Virus record (IMG/VR): IMGVR_UViG_3300038629_000353
Span: 1 to 40,134 of that record
From: a virus
Reading direction: 5' to 3' (one strand)
Length of the DNA stretch: 40,134 bases
Shown here: piece after piece, positions 6,330 through 13,851 of the stretch
Numbering within the stretch: the stretch's first letter is position 1
How the letters are laid out: each line of letters opens with the position of its first letter
The notes under the pieces: generated by a model
The model's database searches: none
Told to the model about the DNA's origin: nothing
The model's input: the letters and a program-made list of their open reading frames with translations, nothing else
Translations under genes and position numbers: made by a program

Positions 6330-6358
6330 AGAATTGCACATCAGCGTTCCTGTGTCAA
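6330..6358 (-). promoter_or_regulatory. Promoter P5 with embedded dyad
   Basis: Minus strand TTGACA (6353-6358), 17 bp, AATTCT (6330-6335) with an extended TG just before it. The spacer dyad CAC-AGG-AACGCT-GAT-GTG has one change in the core. It overlaps the 3' end of the gene at 6341-6523 and has no ATTATGTTAAAT box. The -10 is weak. Confidence 0.6.
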
Positions 6359-6523
6359 GCTCTTTCGACGCCTGCAGGTGTGCCAGTCTTCGACGTACAC
6401 CCTGTCTTCGATCTGGATGTGCACGCGCGCCAGTATCGTCTTGACTACTGTGCCGCTGAGCCTGCCAGCACCACGTTCGATGCTGACAGTGTCACCGGGC
6501 TTGAACGGGTTGACGCTGCTCAC
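6341..6523 (-). CDS. Small SH3/KOW-like protein
   Basis: A 60-residue protein beginning at a GTG (MSSVNPFKPGDTV). The pattern PGDTVSIERG..GTVVKTILARVHIQIED looks like a small SH3 or KOW-type beta barrel, as found in many nucleic-acid-binding proteins. AGAGGAGCTAGC precedes the start, which overlaps the upstream stop. The last codons (LTQER and stop) coincide with the -35 and spacer of promoter P5, so coding sequence and promoter share bases. The function is inferred from fold pattern only. Confidence 0.68.
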   Translation of the reverse strand: MSSVNPFKPGDTVSIERGAGRLSGTVVKTILARVHIQIEDRVYVEDWHTCRRRKSLTQER

Positions 6524-6786
6524 GCTAGCTCCTCTCGTGCACGCTGCACGTAGCTATAGTGGTCGCTGGTACCGAAGCCCTCATCCTCTGGGAAGTCTTC
6601 GAGATCGCAGCAGATCCAGTACAGCGTGTCGGCTATCTTGTTGTCGTGGATGTCCACCTCCAACACTCGCGCGACGGTCGCCATGACGTTGCGCACGAGC
6701 AGGGTGGTGTTGAACTTGTTGCGCGTGTAGTCGCTCAGGTCGGCGTGGAAATCTGCGAGCGTGTTCGCTGCGGTCATGATGCTCAT
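6520..6786 (-). CDS. Small phage protein, unknown function
   Basis: An 88-residue protein starting MSIMTAANTLADFHADL, mostly helical and acidic toward the end. GGAGGAACTCGC precedes the ATG; the start overlaps the stop of the upstream gene and the stop overlaps the next GTG. The segment LYWICCDLEDFPEDEGFG (residues about 55-72) has adjacent cysteines and an acidic loop. I do not recognise the family and see no catalytic motif. Confidence 0.7.
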   Translation of the reverse strand: MSIMTAANTLADFHADLSDYTRNKFNTTLLVRNVMATVARVLEVDIHDNKIADTLYWICCDLEDFPEDEGFGTSDHYSYVQRAREELA

Positions 6787-7079
6787 GCGAGTTCCTCCCC
6801 ATCAACCGACGTCACGTTGTAGACGTTGTGCATCTGGTACTCGACCCGGTCACCGTGTGACATGCCTTCGAGGCCGAACGGATCATTGGCGAGTGATGCT
6901 CTGACCTTGTCACCGTCAACCTTGATGACCTTGGTCCAGATGCGTTCGCCTCCACCGTCGAGTATGCAGATCTTCGCGTACACTCCGGGCTTGACGACTT
7001 CGCGTAGGTGGTCGATGTCAGCGACCTCGAATGTATCCGGATGCTGTACTGCCATCCCTTGTGCGCTTTCGATTCTCAT
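6783..7079 (-). CDS. DUF2314-like small protein
   Basis: A 98-residue protein whose middle, PGVYAKICILDGGGERIWTK followed by VDGDKVRASLANDP and HGDRVEYQ, resembles the DUF2314 domain (GERFWVxV...DG...G.L.N.P...GD.V pattern). The function of that domain is not established. CAGGAGCAACTGTA precedes the ATG, which overlaps the stop of the upstream gene. It is in the middle of the operon driven by P4. The family call is from pattern memory only. Confidence 0.62.
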   Translation of the reverse strand: MRIESAQGMAVQHPDTFEVADIDHLREVVKPGVYAKICILDGGGERIWTKVIKVDGDKVRASLANDPFGLEGMSHGDRVEYQMHNVYNVTSVDGEELA

Positions 7080-7339
7080 TACAGTTGCTCCTGATAATTT
7101 TTGAGATTCAGCTCCAGCTGCTTGATGTTGAGACCGTTGATCTCGAACACCTCTTCGCAGTGAATCATGGCGGAGCCAAGTCGGGGAATCACGTACTGGT
7201 CGAGTGACCAGCCGTGGTCATCAACACCGACGATGATCGTGCCGGTGTTGTCAAGCGTGCGACCCAGTACCTTAAAGTTGTTCGGCAGGTACTGGGCAAC
7301 ACTCTTGGATTTGCCAGTGGCAGCTATTGCGATTCTCAC
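7079..7339 (-). CDS. Small phage protein, unknown function
   Basis: An 86-residue protein beginning at a GTG (MRIAIAATGKSKSV). The first strand followed by a glycine loop hints at an alpha/beta fold, and IIVGVDDHGW lies near residues 35-44. GAGGAGTAGCC precedes the start, which overlaps the upstream stop (GTGA). The C-terminal part is a polar helix (LNIKQLELNLKNYQEQ). I do not recognise the family. The ATGA-type overlaps place it in the P4 operon. Confidence 0.68.
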   Translation of the reverse strand: MRIAIAATGKSKSVAQYLPNNFKVLGRTLDNTGTIIVGVDDHGWSLDQYVIPRLGSAMIHCEEVFEINGLNIKQLELNLKNYQEQL

Positions 7340-7638
7340 GCGGCTACTCCTCGGCGGGCGTTAACACGGATAGCGATGACTTCCTTCTCCGTGGTGTGCG
7401 ACGTGACCAGCTGACGGCTGGGCTTCAGCTTCGCAGCTACTGCCTTCCAGTTGATGGTCGTGCGCAGGGACTCTACAACTACTGCGCGGAAGGTGTCACC
7501 CTCCATCGCAGTAATGCCAGCTTCGATGAACGACTCGCGAATGTCAGACTCGCGATCCTTCAGGTCAGCTATCTGTGCGCGGAGGAAGCCAAGTTCGTCG
7601 GCCAGTCCGGGCAGGTCTCTCTTTGCTACTTTACTCAT
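7336..7638 (-). CDS. Coiled-coil phage protein, first gene of P4 operon
   Basis: A 100-residue protein, MSKVAKRDLPGL to RRGVAA. An N-terminal coiled coil (ELGFLRAQIADLKDRESDIR, residues about 14-33) is followed by a small beta-rich domain (GITAMEGDTFRAVVVES, then KPSRQLVTSHTTEKEV). Proteins with this layout are common in phages, but I know no proven function. AGGAGCACGACC fixes the start at 7638; a longer frame to 7707 runs through promoter P4. It is the first gene after P4, about 40 bp from the -10. Confidence 0.72.
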   Translation of the reverse strand: MSKVAKRDLPGLADELGFLRAQIADLKDRESDIRESFIEAGITAMEGDTFRAVVVESLRTTINWKAVAAKLKPSRQLVTSHTTEKEVIAIRVNARRGVAA

Positions 7639-7678
7639 GGTCGTGCTCCTTTCTTCTGCGTATCGTGAATTCACATTC

Positions 7679-7707
7679 ACTATACACGGGAGCGCAGCCG
7701 TTGTCAA
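7679..7707 (-). promoter_or_regulatory. Promoter P4 with embedded dyad
   Basis: Minus strand TTGACA (7702-7707), 17 bp, TATAGT (7679-7684). The spacer holds AAC-GGC-TGCGCT-CCC-GTG, a diverged form of the shared dyad. An ATTATGTCAAATA box lies at 7717-7729. No terminator is seen between this promoter and the primase-polymerase gene upstream. Confidence 0.85.
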
Positions 7708-7742
7708 GTAGGGGTAATTATGTCAAATAGATCAATTACTTA

Positions 7743-9863
7743 CTAGTCGAGAGATTTTTTGAAGTAGCAAGCATTGTTGTAAGCTTCGGTGCTACCTATG
7801 ATATCGGCGTCAAGAAGATCGTTGATGATCGACTCACGTTGGTTTCGTTGCATAGTTCTATTGGTCTGTCGCGTGAGAACCGAAGTAGGCATCATGCCGT
7901 TTTTCAGGCAAAGCTTCTGCTCCGGTGAATTCGATTTTTGATTCATATACTTTTGAGGTTGGCTGATCACTGACTCGACGCGCAGTGCATTCTTCTCAAT
8001 GTAACTTGTGCCAGAAGAAACAAATTGCATTTTGCTTGCCCAGCACTCGTTGCTCCATGACACTAACCTGATTGCCCACCGCGCGATGTCAGGTGTGATG
8101 ACGGGATGGTGCGCATCGACACCGACTGCTGCGACGCCTGCCATGATGAGTGCGTTTTGGTTCGCTCTCGCCCACGTTTCATCTTTGCGTGATCGACGAC
8201 GCGATGACTCTTCATACTCATCGAAACGTGAAAACGTATCCGTGTCTTCAAACATGATCTCAGTGTGGGTATCATGTGGCTCGTGTGCAATAAGTTCGCG
8301 CGCGTGTTTCTTGAGAGCTGACGGGAACACTTTTTTGCGTCGTGTGTTGCGTGGCGGGAAGTAGTCGCCTGTGTCCATCAAAACAAATCGATTGACGAAA
8401 CCAGTCTCGCGTGCAGTACCTGTGATGGCTTCCATGAGTGCTTCGGGTTGTGCGGTAGCGAGAAGAGTGAGGAACGGATGATCGAGAGCAGGAATTGATT
8501 GTCGGCGACCGGGAACACCGGGAACGAATTTACCTGCTGCACCATAGAGTGAAATGACGTGCGTGAGAATTGCAAAGTCCTGTCCGCTACTATTTTTTAC
8601 GTTTGCCATGTAACGTGCAGCTTCATCCCATAGCCAACATGCCATTCCTTCCTCACCTAAAATATCGAGCATCGCATAATAAGATTGAAAGCCTCGAAAG
8701 GCGACATCATCGAGACCTACTCGGTGCGTGAATTCCGTGACTGCAGAAAGTGCTGAGTCCTTCCCTCCCCCTGTCCCTGCGGTCACCAGTAAGTATGGCT
8801 GCAGTGGTGTGTCCCAATGTTGTACGACGTAGTGATTGCAACTCGCTAATGCAGTGCACATGATGCCGGAAGCGAGAGCGAAAATCGGCTGATCAAGATA
8901 CTGTACTCCACGTGCCCATTTTGCACACTCGCCGACAAGTCCCGGCACTTCGAGCAGTTGATCATCGAACGTTATCTTCGCGTTAACTTCTGCTGACGGT
9001 GTATCATCGATAACTGGACGCGTGACGATCTGCCCCTCATGCATTCCGCTTTGCGTCCACCTGCGCAGTGCAGAGATGACTGGCATCGACATCCAGTCCG
9101 ATAGCGTCGTGAATCCTTTTGTGCGATCACCAGCTTCGTGTTTTTCGATGGTGTTGACCACCGCATTCATTCGGTCATCTATCTCGTCTTCTTCGTCTTG
9201 GATGATGGTGAGTACCGCACCCATCACGCGTTTCACTTTTTTAGCAGGCCACCGCTGATGACACAGTGCACCTGTGCAGGCATGGACAAAATCGTGTCGA
9301 GATCCGGCCTCGGGGTAGTAATGAAGAAAAACGGCAGCGACGGCAATTTCATCGCAGAGTCGTTCGAGGTCGAGCTTGGTCAGGGAGATGAATTCGGCAT
9401 CGCTGTCGCTGTTCGTGAAATACTTGCCACCGTCAGGATGACGTGATGGAGGAAGGACAGATTGAGATCCGGTGCTGCGAATTTCGACGATGGTGCCCAG
9501 TTCGGCCACCTGCCATTTTTTAGTCTTCGCACCCGCGACGCGATAAATATAGTGTGAGTATTCTTTGTCGGTGCGACCATAAATGTACGTCTCGGGGAGC
9601 AGCTGCTCAGCTACCCAGACAGCCTCGTCCATGTCCAGATCGACGTCAGTAACGTGCGCAGATGGCTCGCCCCAGAGTGCCCCGATATTGTCACCGGGCT
9701 TAAATGCACCATTTTTTAGATCTTCCTCGACAAGCCGGAGGTGCGGCCAGTTCTTGCCTTTCGGTCTTTTTGACCTCCTCTGGAGCGGAACTGTGTAGAC
9801 ATCCCTCTCCAGCCAGTACAATGCGGTTTGCGTCGCGTTCCAACCTGCTTTATCCTGTGCCAT
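7743..9863 (-). CDS. Primase-polymerase fused to DUF3987-like ATPase
   Basis: A 706-residue replication protein. The N-terminal 170 residues fit a bifunctional primase-polymerase (AEP) domain: VTDVDLD (71-77) supplies the metal-binding acids, SHYIYR (103-108) the conserved His, and VEIRSTGSQSVLPPSRHPDG (126-145) the third motif. The C-terminal half resembles a DUF3987-type helicase-like ATPase, with GTGGGKDS (363-370) as Walker A and WLWDE (410-414) as Walker B. The residue after the Walker A Lys is Asp rather than Ser/Thr, so ATPase activity is uncertain. AGAGGCGAG precedes the ATG. It is divergent from the polymerase gene, with 166 bp between them. Confidence 0.85.
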   Translation of the reverse strand: MAQDKAGWNATQTALYWLERDVYTVPLQRRSKRPKGKNWPHLRLVEEDLKNGAFKPGDNIGALWGEPSAHVTDVDLDMDEAVWVAEQLLPETYIYGRTDKEYSHYIYRVAGAKTKKWQVAELGTIVEIRSTGSQSVLPPSRHPDGGKYFTNSDSDAEFISLTKLDLERLCDEIAVAAVFLHYYPEAGSRHDFVHACTGALCHQRWPAKKVKRVMGAVLTIIQDEEDEIDDRMNAVVNTIEKHEAGDRTKGFTTLSDWMSMPVISALRRWTQSGMHEGQIVTRPVIDDTPSAEVNAKITFDDQLLEVPGLVGECAKWARGVQYLDQPIFALASGIMCTALASCNHYVVQHWDTPLQPYLLVTAGTGGGKDSALSAVTEFTHRVGLDDVAFRGFQSYYAMLDILGEEGMACWLWDEAARYMANVKNSSGQDFAILTHVISLYGAAGKFVPGVPGRRQSIPALDHPFLTLLATAQPEALMEAITGTARETGFVNRFVLMDTGDYFPPRNTRRKKVFPSALKKHARELIAHEPHDTHTEIMFEDTDTFSRFDEYEESSRRRSRKDETWARANQNALIMAGVAAVGVDAHHPVITPDIARWAIRLVSWSNECWASKMQFVSSGTSYIEKNALRVESVISQPQKYMNQKSNSPEQKLCLKNGMMPTSVLTRQTNRTMQRNQRESIINDLLDADIIGSTEAYNNACYFKKSLD

Positions 9864-10029
9864 CTCGCCTCTGCTTGTTGTCGAGTTGAGAACTGGAGAG
9901 AGGGCTGCTCTCTGTTGGGATTGGCCCTCTTCTCCAAATTCATCAAATTATGAGTGTTTATTGTCTGCGGGCTGACCACCTTAGCAGAACAACCGGAGCA
10001 CTGGAAATGGTCCTGACTTTTGCGGGCTC
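9864..10029. other. Divergent intergenic region
   Basis: This 166-bp gap lies between the divergent primase-polymerase and DNA polymerase genes and must hold both promoters, or an origin. I see an AT-rich stretch (about 9939-9960) and a small inverted repeat (AGAGAG-GGCTG-CTCTCT, about 9898-9914). No convincing -35/-10 pair is seen, and the shared dyad is not present. Confidence 0.4.
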
Positions 10030-12534
10030 ATGTCGAGCCTGAACCCGAATTGTACCGACTGCGGCCTACACGCCACCGCTGCGACAGTGTGTATGAGCGG
10101 CTCTGGACCGCGCACCGCTAAAGACATTCAGGTCATGGTGGTTGGCGAAGCACCCAGCGCAATCGAAGACAAACGAGGCGTACCATTCCTCGGAGACGGT
10201 GGCAAGATTCTGCGCACTGAGCTGAACAAAAATAATCTGCTCGACAAAACTTACATCACGCAGCTCGTCAAATGCCATCCACCGAAAGACCGAAAACCAA
10301 CCGCAGCTGAAGTCAAAGCTTGCCGTCCCTACCTCGAACAAGAACTCGCAGAATTAAAGCCGGGGTACGTCGTCACCACGGGCGTTCTCGCGACGAAGAC
10401 GCTCTTCCGGGGAAAGGCGAAGATCACACAATTCCATGGAGAGATCATAGAGAATCCCAAAGTCGAGTTCATCGGGATGCCCCTCTTTGATCCGTCGTAC
10501 ACGCTTCGAGATCCTTCGAAGCTCCCTGCTTTTCAAGATGACATCGCTCGGCTTGCTCGACTCATGAAGGGCGGCTTGCGCAATGACACAGTCAACTGGA
10601 CGGTCGTCAGAAAGGGAAACCTCGACACCTTTATAAGAGAGTTTGAGGATGCATCCGAATTCGCATACGACTGCGAGACATCGGGGCTTTTCCCATTCAA
10701 TGAAGATGGGTACGTCACCGCAATTGCTATAGCCCTCGAACATCGGACTTGGGTTATTCCCGGTTTTATGCATCCTGATTACCAGAGATTTTCGCATAGT
10801 CCCTTTGCGCATGGTAATGCTCTTCGCAAACTTATGCAGCTTCTGTTTTTTCTTGCTCATCGGGATAAAAAGCGCACGTACGCGCAGAATGGAAAATTCG
10901 ATAATAAGTGGATGCGGTGCAAATTCGGAGGGAGCTTCCGGTTGGTCTTCGACGTCATGCTCGCACATCACATGATAGATGAAAACCTCGCGCACGATCT
11001 GACCAGCCTGTGCCGCACCTATCTCGATGAGCCTGAGTACGACATCCCGCTCGCCGAGAAGCAGGGCAAGTCCGAGAAGCCCATGCGCAACTACAAATAC
11101 TGCGGTCAGGACGCCCAGTACACGCTCAGGCTGGGCAAACTGTTCGAGTCGATGCTGCGTGCTGAGCCAGAGCTGCATCGCGTCTTCTGGAAGATTACAA
11201 TGCCCGGTGCGCGCGCAATGGAAGACGCCGAAATGGAAGGCCTCGTGATCAACGCGGAAGGCCGCAAAGAAGTCGGGCTCGACCTGCTATCCAAAATGAT
11301 CACGACGCGTGAAGAACTGAACGACATGGCAGGGAAAGAAGTGAACTGGAACAGCCCAGCGCAGATCGGAAAACTCCTATACGAGGATCTGGGATATCAG
11401 TGCAAAATTTTTACGAAGAAAGGGGCAAACTCCACATCTGAAGAAGCGCTGCTCAGCATCGCAACAAAACCCGTCGTCAAGAAATTACTCGCCTATCGTG
11501 GCGCAGCGAAAATGTTCAACACCTATATTAAAGGATGGCAAAAATATCGTGTCGCAGACAAATACTACTTTGACTACAAAATCCATGGGACGGTTACCGG
11601 AAGATATTCGTCGCCTCTTCACCCAATCCCTCGTGATGGGCAAATCCGGAATCTCATCACCGCGCCAAAAGGTTGGACGTTCGTCGCCATGGATCTCGCC
11701 ACCGCAGAAATGCGTGTCGCAGCGCACCTCTCGAAAGACCCGGAGATGCGTCGTTGTTTCGTAGAAGGCATTGACGTTCACTGGCGCACCATGATCGAGA
11801 ACTTAGCGATCACGACCGAGGGCGACTGGACTGAACGCGTATTTGCGACTGCAGAAAAACTGACAGGCAAAGCGCACTCGTACAGCAAGTCCCTTGAGAT
11901 CATGATGGATGCGGGACCTAAAAAGTGCATCGCAGTCGATAAGAAATGGTACGAAGGCCGAACGCGTGCCAAGGCAATCAATTTCGGTTTCATCTACGGC
12001 ATGTACCCGAAGAAATTCATCCAGCAAGCAACACTCGACTACGGTTGGACGCCGACGCTAACCGAGGCAAAAAATGCGCGCGCAGCGTACTTTCGTCTCT
12101 ACTCTCGACTGGCAGGCTGGCACACACGCACAAAACGATTGGCAAAGACCGACGGGTTTATTCGCTGCCTGACGGGTCGTATGAGACGACTTCCCGGCAT
12201 ACAGGCCAAAGACAAGTACGTCCGCATGGAGAACGAACGTCAGGCAGTGAATAGCCCTGTGCAGGGTCTGATCGGAGATTACAAAGTGATGGTGCTCATC
12301 GAGATCCACGAGACATTCAAACGCAGTCAAGTGCGCGTCGTCGGTGAGCATCACGATGCAGTGCTGACCATTGTGAAAGACGAATGCATTGACGAGTGCG
12401 TACCCACGATGCTAAAAATCGCAGCGCGTCCGAAGTTGATGGACACATTTAAAATAAACCTGAGCGTACCGATGGAAGGCGAAGCCGAACTTGGAGCGTG
12501 GGGTAAGGGAGTCAAATACGATGTCGCAGCCTGA
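10030..12534 (+). CDS. Uracil-DNA-glycosylase-like / DNA polymerase A fusion
   Basis: An 834-residue replicative polymerase. Residues 1-180 resemble family 4 uracil-DNA glycosylase with a likely 4Fe-4S cluster (Cys8, Cys11, Cys82, Cys98); GEAPS is at 39-43 and FDPSYTLR at 153-160, where the family normally has His at the Asp154 position. A 3'-5' exonuclease follows with intact motifs: DCE (214-216), NGKFD (287-291), YCGQD (357-361). The polymerase part has motif A D555...E560, motif B R644/K648/F652/Y656, and motif C HHDAV (774-778), where the usual Glu after the catalytic Asp is Ala. The ATG at 10030 is the only start in frame but has no good ribosome site. Confidence 0.95.
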   Translation: MSSLNPNCTDCGLHATAATVCMSGSGPRTAKDIQVMVVGEAPSAIEDKRGVPFLGDGGKILRTELNKNNLLDKTYITQLVKCHPPKDRKPTAAEVKACRPYLEQELAELKPGYVVTTGVLATKTLFRGKAKITQFHGEIIENPKVEFIGMPLFDPSYTLRDPSKLPAFQDDIARLARLMKGGLRNDTVNWTVVRKGNLDTFIREFEDASEFAYDCETSGLFPFNEDGYVTAIAIALEHRTWVIPGFMHPDYQRFSHSPFAHGNALRKLMQLLFFLAHRDKKRTYAQNGKFDNKWMRCKFGGSFRLVFDVMLAHHMIDENLAHDLTSLCRTYLDEPEYDIPLAEKQGKSEKPMRNYKYCGQDAQYTLRLGKLFESMLRAEPELHRVFWKITMPGARAMEDAEMEGLVINAEGRKEVGLDLLSKMITTREELNDMAGKEVNWNSPAQIGKLLYEDLGYQCKIFTKKGANSTSEEALLSIATKPVVKKLLAYRGAAKMFNTYIKGWQKYRVADKYYFDYKIHGTVTGRYSSPLHPIPRDGQIRNLITAPKGWTFVAMDLATAEMRVAAHLSKDPEMRRCFVEGIDVHWRTMIENLAITTEGDWTERVFATAEKLTGKAHSYSKSLEIMMDAGPKKCIAVDKKWYEGRTRAKAINFGFIYGMYPKKFIQQATLDYGWTPTLTEAKNARAAYFRLYSRLAGWHTRTKRLAKTDGFIRCLTGRMRRLPGIQAKDKYVRMENERQAVNSPVQGLIGDYKVMVLIEIHETFKRSQVRVVGEHHDAVLTIVKDECIDECVPTMLKIAARPKLMDTFKINLSVPMEGEAELGAWGKGVKYDVAA

Positions 12535-12712
12535 AGAAAATCCTAGCGTACTTTTACGTCGCTTTGCTGACAACTTGATTGACAGGATGGAGGAGTTACC
12601 AGAAGACAGCCTTGCGCGTGATCTCTGTCTTGCAGTCGAGGTGGTAGTGCAAGCTGCAGCTGATACAGCCAACCAAATGGAAATATTGGAGGAGAACAAT
12701 GAGTCCGCTTGA
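12521..12712 (+). CDS. Small acidic helical protein
   Basis: A 63-residue acidic, probably all-helical protein starting MSQPEENPSVLLRRF. The ATG lies 14 bp before the polymerase stop, with AAGGGAG upstream, so it is likely coupled to the polymerase. The next gene starts inside its last codons. I see no motif. Its position suggests a small polymerase-associated protein, but nothing in the sequence proves it. Confidence 0.65.
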   Translation: MSQPEENPSVLLRRFADNLIDRMEELPEDSLARDLCLAVEVVVQAAADTANQMEILEENNESA

Positions 12713-12860
12713 AACAGTATTACAACAACAAAAAGGCCTGATCAACAAAGGTTACTCGATACAGGAAATTCAGTGTGCAGCGTTGATGCTGGTGTCGCAA
12801 TATCTGAATATCATCTCTGATTCACTCATAGCGATGGAGCCTAAAGATGGAGCAGATTAG
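12699..12860 (+). CDS. 53-residue helical protein
   Basis: A 53-residue protein, MSPLETVLQQQKGL to EPKDGAD. GGAGGAGAACA precedes the ATG, a very strong site. It overlaps the previous gene by 14 bp and the following nuclease gene by 14 bp. The pattern of hydrophobic residues suggests two helices. Function unknown; the strong site and tight spacing are the evidence that it is real. Confidence 0.65.
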   Translation: MSPLETVLQQQKGLINKGYSIQEIQCAALMLVSQYLNIISDSLIAMEPKDGAD

Positions 12861-13851
12861 CTTCAGCGAGGTCAACTCGTATCGACGATGCCCAAAGGCG
12901 TGGTCGTATCGTTACCTCGAACGTCTCAAGCGCAAATTCAAAGGCGTGCGTTTACTGCGCGGCGAGATCCTGCACGAGATGCTCAACGCATACATCAACA
13001 CCAAGATCCATGGACTGAAATACGAGGGTGAAGATCCGTGGGACGTGCTGGAAGTTTACGCCGAAAAGTACGCTGCCTATTTTGAAGAAGAGCGCGACAT
13101 GCACGGTGACATCATCGGCGACTGCGGCAAGATCTTCGAGGGTTACCTGCGCAAGTACCGTCGCGACCCACTGAAATATGAAGAGACTGAGGTGAAGGTC
13201 GAACTGGACTTGAGCAAGCTGGGCAGCGGTGCGATCAACGTTAAATTCATCGGTTTCATCGACAAGGTTGCTGTGGACCAACAGAAGCGTCGGTGGATTA
13301 TGGACCACAAATTTGTGAAGGGAATTCCAACGGCTGAGGATCGCTTCAGCGAGCTGCAGCTCTTACTCTACGTCTGGGCCTATGGCATGCAGAACCCGAA
13401 GCAGAAGATCGATGGCGTCTGCTGGGACTACGGTAAGGCCAAGGCACCCACCTCGCCTGAAGTGCTCAAGAACGGCTCCCTGAGCAAGCGTAAGAACCTT
13501 GATTGTGACCCGTACACTTATCGTCAGGCAATTCGCAAAAATGGGTTGGTTGAGCAGGACTATGACGATATGCTAGCGCTCCTTAAAGGCAAGGAGGACA
13601 CGTTTTTCGAGCGTGTATTCCTACCAACACCCAACACCGACATGACCGTCGCGGTGGTCAATGACTTCCTGCAAACGACAGCTGAGATTCAGGCCAAGCG
13701 TGATGGCGGACTTTGTACTCGCAACATGTCACCTTTTAACTGCACAACGTGCGAATTCCGCACCCTGTGCGAAGCCGAAATACGCGGTCTCGATGCCGAC
13801 TTCGTGAGGAAAGCTGACTACGTTGCACGAGGACAATCACATGGCGCTTAA
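12847..13851 (+). CDS. RecB/Cas4-like PD-(D/E)XK nuclease with Fe-S cluster motif
   Basis: A 334-residue nuclease of the RecB/Cas4/AddB type. Visible core: His43 (LHEMLNAY), GFIDK with Asp139, MDHK with Asp153 and Lys155, and QLLLYVWAYG with Gln171. Cys15 (RRCPKAW) plus Cys290/299/302/308 near the C-terminus fit a 4Fe-4S cluster. It is expected to resect DNA ends during recombination or replication. TGGAGCCTAAAG precedes the start. It overlaps the Sak4-like gene downstream, as in many phage recombination modules. Confidence 0.88.
   Translation: MEQISFSEVNSYRRCPKAWSYRYLERLKRKFKGVRLLRGEILHEMLNAYINTKIHGLKYEGEDPWDVLEVYAEKYAAYFEEERDMHGDIIGDCGKIFEGYLRKYRRDPLKYEETEVKVELDLSKLGSGAINVKFIGFIDKVAVDQQKRRWIMDHKFVKGIPTAEDRFSELQLLLYVWAYGMQNPKQKIDGVCWDYGKAKAPTSPEVLKNGSLSKRKNLDCDPYTYRQAIRKNGLVEQDYDDMLALLKGKEDTFFERVFLPTPNTDMTVAVVNDFLQTTAEIQAKRDGGLCTRNMSPFNCTTCEFRTLCEAEIRGLDADFVRKADYVARGQSHGA

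Noticed and set aside
10354-11178. A 274-codon open frame on the minus strand
   Set aside because: It lies antisense inside the polymerase exonuclease domain; no ribosome site and no recognisable protein features.
13570-13590. AGCGCT inside the nuclease gene, possibly another copy of the promoter dyad
   Set aside because: The flanking CAC/GTG arms and the -35/-10 hexamers are absent; it is ordinary coding sequence.
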